Assembly: GCA_964352615.1 (NCBI GenBank)
Contig: CAYGSG010000117.1
Span: 1-6,733 of the forward strand
Reading direction: 5' to 3'
Source of the DNA: OFTM382 sp964352615
GTDB taxonomy: Bacteria > Planctomycetota > Phycisphaerae > Phycisphaerales > UBA1924
DNA length: 6,733 bases
Positions 5,437 through 6,733 of the stretch are shown here, piece by piece. A program made the translations under genes and the position numbers. Below the pieces are notes generated by a model, which was given only the letters and a program-made list of their open reading frames with translations, was not told the origin of the DNA and ran no database searches. Numbering within the stretch: the first letter of the stretch is position 1; each line of letters opens with the position of its first letter.

Positions 5437-6603
5437 GAACAGATCACATCCGCCCTTGCCGACACCCCCAGCCCCGCAGGCCAAGGCTCGCTCGCAGACT
5501 GCCTCGAATGGGTCGCCACCTGCGAGGGCGCGGTCTCGCTCAAGTTCCATTTGCCCAGTTCCACCGACTTTGATCCCGTTGCCATCACCGCGCACAAGGC
5601 CATGCGCACGCTCGCCGCCGGCGAGGGCGAGCCCCTTACCAGCTTCACCGCCGAGTTCGTCGATCAGCAGGGCAAAACGCTCGCCACACGCGCGCTCGGC
5701 GGCAGCGCTCCAGCGCCAGCCGCTCCCGCTGCATCCACGCCGCCCACGCCAGGCCACCGACCTATCCCAGGCCTCAAAACGCCCGACAACCCGCTCGCTC
5801 GCGTCAAGCACATCATCGCCATCGGTGCCGGCAAAGGCGGCGTGGGCAAGTCCGCCGTCGCGGTCAACACCGCCGTCGGCCTCGCGCGCCGAGGACACGC
5901 CGTCGGCCTGCTCGATGCCGACATCTACGGCCCGTCGCTGCCCACCATGCTCGGCCTCCAAAGCCTCGAACAGTCTGTGGTCGCCGGCAAGCTCCAGCCG
6001 CACGCCGTCCACGGCATCAAAGCCATCACCCTCGGCAAACTCGTCGATCCTGACAAGCCGCTCATCTGGCGCGGCCCCATGGCCCACGGCGCGTTCACCC
6101 AGCTCACCGATCAGACCGACTGGGGCGAACTCGATTACCTCATCATCGACCTGCCGCCCGGCACGGGCGACATCGCGCTGACCATGGCCCAGACCCTCAA
6201 GCTCCGAGGCGCCGTCATCGTCTGCACGCCCCAGCAAGTTGCACAAGACGACGCCGTCCGCGCCCTGCGCATGTTCCAGCAGCTCAACATCGAGATACTC
6301 GGCGTCGTCGAGAACATGAGCTACTTCGTCGGTGACGACGCCAAGACCTACGACATCTTCGGCCGAGGCGGCGCGGAACAAATGGCCCAGCGATTCGGCC
6401 TGCCCTTCCTCGGTGCGATCCCCATCACCATGCCCCTTCGCATCCACTCCGACTCGGGCGAGCCGACCAAAAACTTCGATCCTGAGATATCAGGAAACCT
6501 CTTGCCAAGAGCCCTCGAAACCATGACCGCCAACATCGAGGCCCAGGCCGCCCTCGCCGCCATGCGATCCGGGGCCGCCGGACCGACCCTCTCGATCAGC
6601 TAG
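5422..6603 (+). CDS. Mrp/NBP35-family P-loop ATPase lacking the CxxC motif
   Basis: This 393-residue cytoplasmic protein belongs to the Mrp (ApbC/Nbp35) branch of MinD-type ATPases, whose members bind and transfer iron-sulfur clusters. Residues about 1-85 occupy the place of the MIP18/DUF59 domain but are divergent, without the usual DPE start motif or the conserved CP. A Pro/Ala-rich linker spans about 95-123. The ATPase domain has the deviant Walker A GKGGVGKS (137-144) with signature Lys138, DADIYGPSLP (165-174), IWRGPM (215-220) and the switch II motif IDLPPGTGD (242-250). ENMSYFV (297-303) then leads to GDDAKTYDIFGRGG, where classical Mrp proteins carry CxxC; no Cys occurs after Cys268. 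Similar cysteine-free versions are, as I recall, known in cyanobacteria and Bacteroidetes, so this may be a lineage trait. The ATG has no clear Shine-Dalgarno sequence. A rightward terminator follows the gene. Confidence 0.93.
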   Translation: MPLSKEQITSALADTPSPAGQGSLADCLEWVATCEGAVSLKFHLPSSTDFDPVAITAHKAMRTLAAGEGEPLTSFTAEFVDQQGKTLATRALGGSAPAPAAPAASTPPTPGHRPIPGLKTPDNPLARVKHIIAIGAGKGGVGKSAVAVNTAVGLARRGHAVGLLDADIYGPSLPTMLGLQSLEQSVVAGKLQPHAVHGIKAITLGKLVDPDKPLIWRGPMAHGAFTQLTDQTDWGELDYLIIDLPPGTGDIALTMAQTLKLRGAVIVCTPQQVAQDDAVRALRMFQQLNIEILGVVENMSYFVGDDAKTYDIFGRGGAEQMAQRFGLPFLGAIPITMPLRIHSDSGEPTKNFDPEISGNLLPRALETMTANIEAQAALAAMRSGAAGPTLSIS

Positions 6604-6620
6604 AACGGGTGAGCCAAAAA

Positions 6621-6657
6621 CTCGGGTTCCCGGCGCGCCAACCGCGAGGCTTTTATT
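6621..6657 (+). terminator. Probable rho-independent terminator of the Mrp-like gene
   Basis: CTCGGGTT (6621-6628) pairs with AACC and CGAG (6640-6648), with G6644 bulged, around an 11-nt GC-rich loop. GGCTTTTATT follows. An A-run (6616-6620) before the stem could pair with part of the T-run. It begins 18 nt after the TAG stop of the ATPase gene. The bulge and the interrupted T-tract make it moderate rather than strong. Confidence 0.55.
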
Positions 6658-6722
6658 ACACTGCAACTCGCGGAGTTCGAGCGGGAAGACTCGTACACCC
6701 CCACCCCCGAAAGGAACACCCC

Positions 6723-6733
6723 ATGAGCGAAGC
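6723..6733 (+). CDS. Start of the next rightward gene (cut by right edge)
   Basis: An ATG at 6723 opens a frame reading Met-Ser-Glu before the window ends. AAAGGA lies upstream with 7 nt between it and the ATG, a good ribosome binding site, and the gene follows the probable terminator of the ATPase gene. Nothing can be said about its product. The call rests on the binding site and position only. Confidence 0.5.

Noticed and set aside
5320..6447. A 375-codon minus-strand frame opposite the Mrp-like gene
   Set aside because: It is antisense to clear P-loop motifs and its Gly/Asp/Glu/Arg-rich sequence shows no family signature.
6657..6662. TACACT as a -10 for the gene starting at 6723
   Set aside because: No -35 is found 16-18 nt upstream and the hexamer directly follows the proposed terminator T-run, so the match may be chance.

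Overview
The window is about 6.7 kb of GC-rich bacterial DNA. It is densely coding and broken by one AT-richer intergenic patch near 4031-4130. GC-biased third codon positions leave long empty shadow frames opposite the real genes. Gene style and protein sequences would fit a planctomycete (perhaps Phycisphaerae-like), but that is an impression from composition and protein flavour. No taxonomic marker gene is present, so the assignment is tentative.

Layout from left to right. A leftward cluster covers positions 1-3856. In transcription order it holds a UDP-glucuronate 4-epimerase-like protein (3856-2858), a UDP-glucuronate decarboxylase (2599-1622), a UDP-glucose 6-dehydrogenase (1547-201), and the first 65 codons of a predicted membrane protein that runs off the left edge (195-1). 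A 342-bp non-coding stretch (3857-4198) follows, with a convincing leftward intrinsic terminator and other inverted repeats. Beyond it lies a leftward gene for an exported, helix-rich protein of unknown function (5332-4199). It is transcribed divergently from a rightward Mrp/NBP35-type P-loop ATPase gene (5422-6603). That gene ends in a probable intrinsic terminator, and a new rightward gene begins at 6723 and is cut by the right edge.

The three sugar-nucleotide enzymes form a coherent branch. The dehydrogenase oxidises UDP-glucose to UDP-glucuronate, which the decarboxylase converts to UDP-xylose and the epimerase converts to UDP-galacturonate. Together they supply acidic and pentose sugar donors for a surface polysaccharide or glycoconjugate. 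No glycosyltransferase or polymerase is visible, so the product is unknown. The Mrp-like ATPase belongs to a family tied to iron-sulfur cluster trafficking, but this copy lacks the C-terminal CxxC pair.

I see no mobile element, CRISPR array, tRNA or rRNA. I also see no convincing new multi-gene system. The most unusual items are the structured segment between 3924 and 4018, the Mrp protein without CxxC, the exported protein with a Met-Ala-Gly repeat, and a 15-bp palindrome on the dehydrogenase stop codon.
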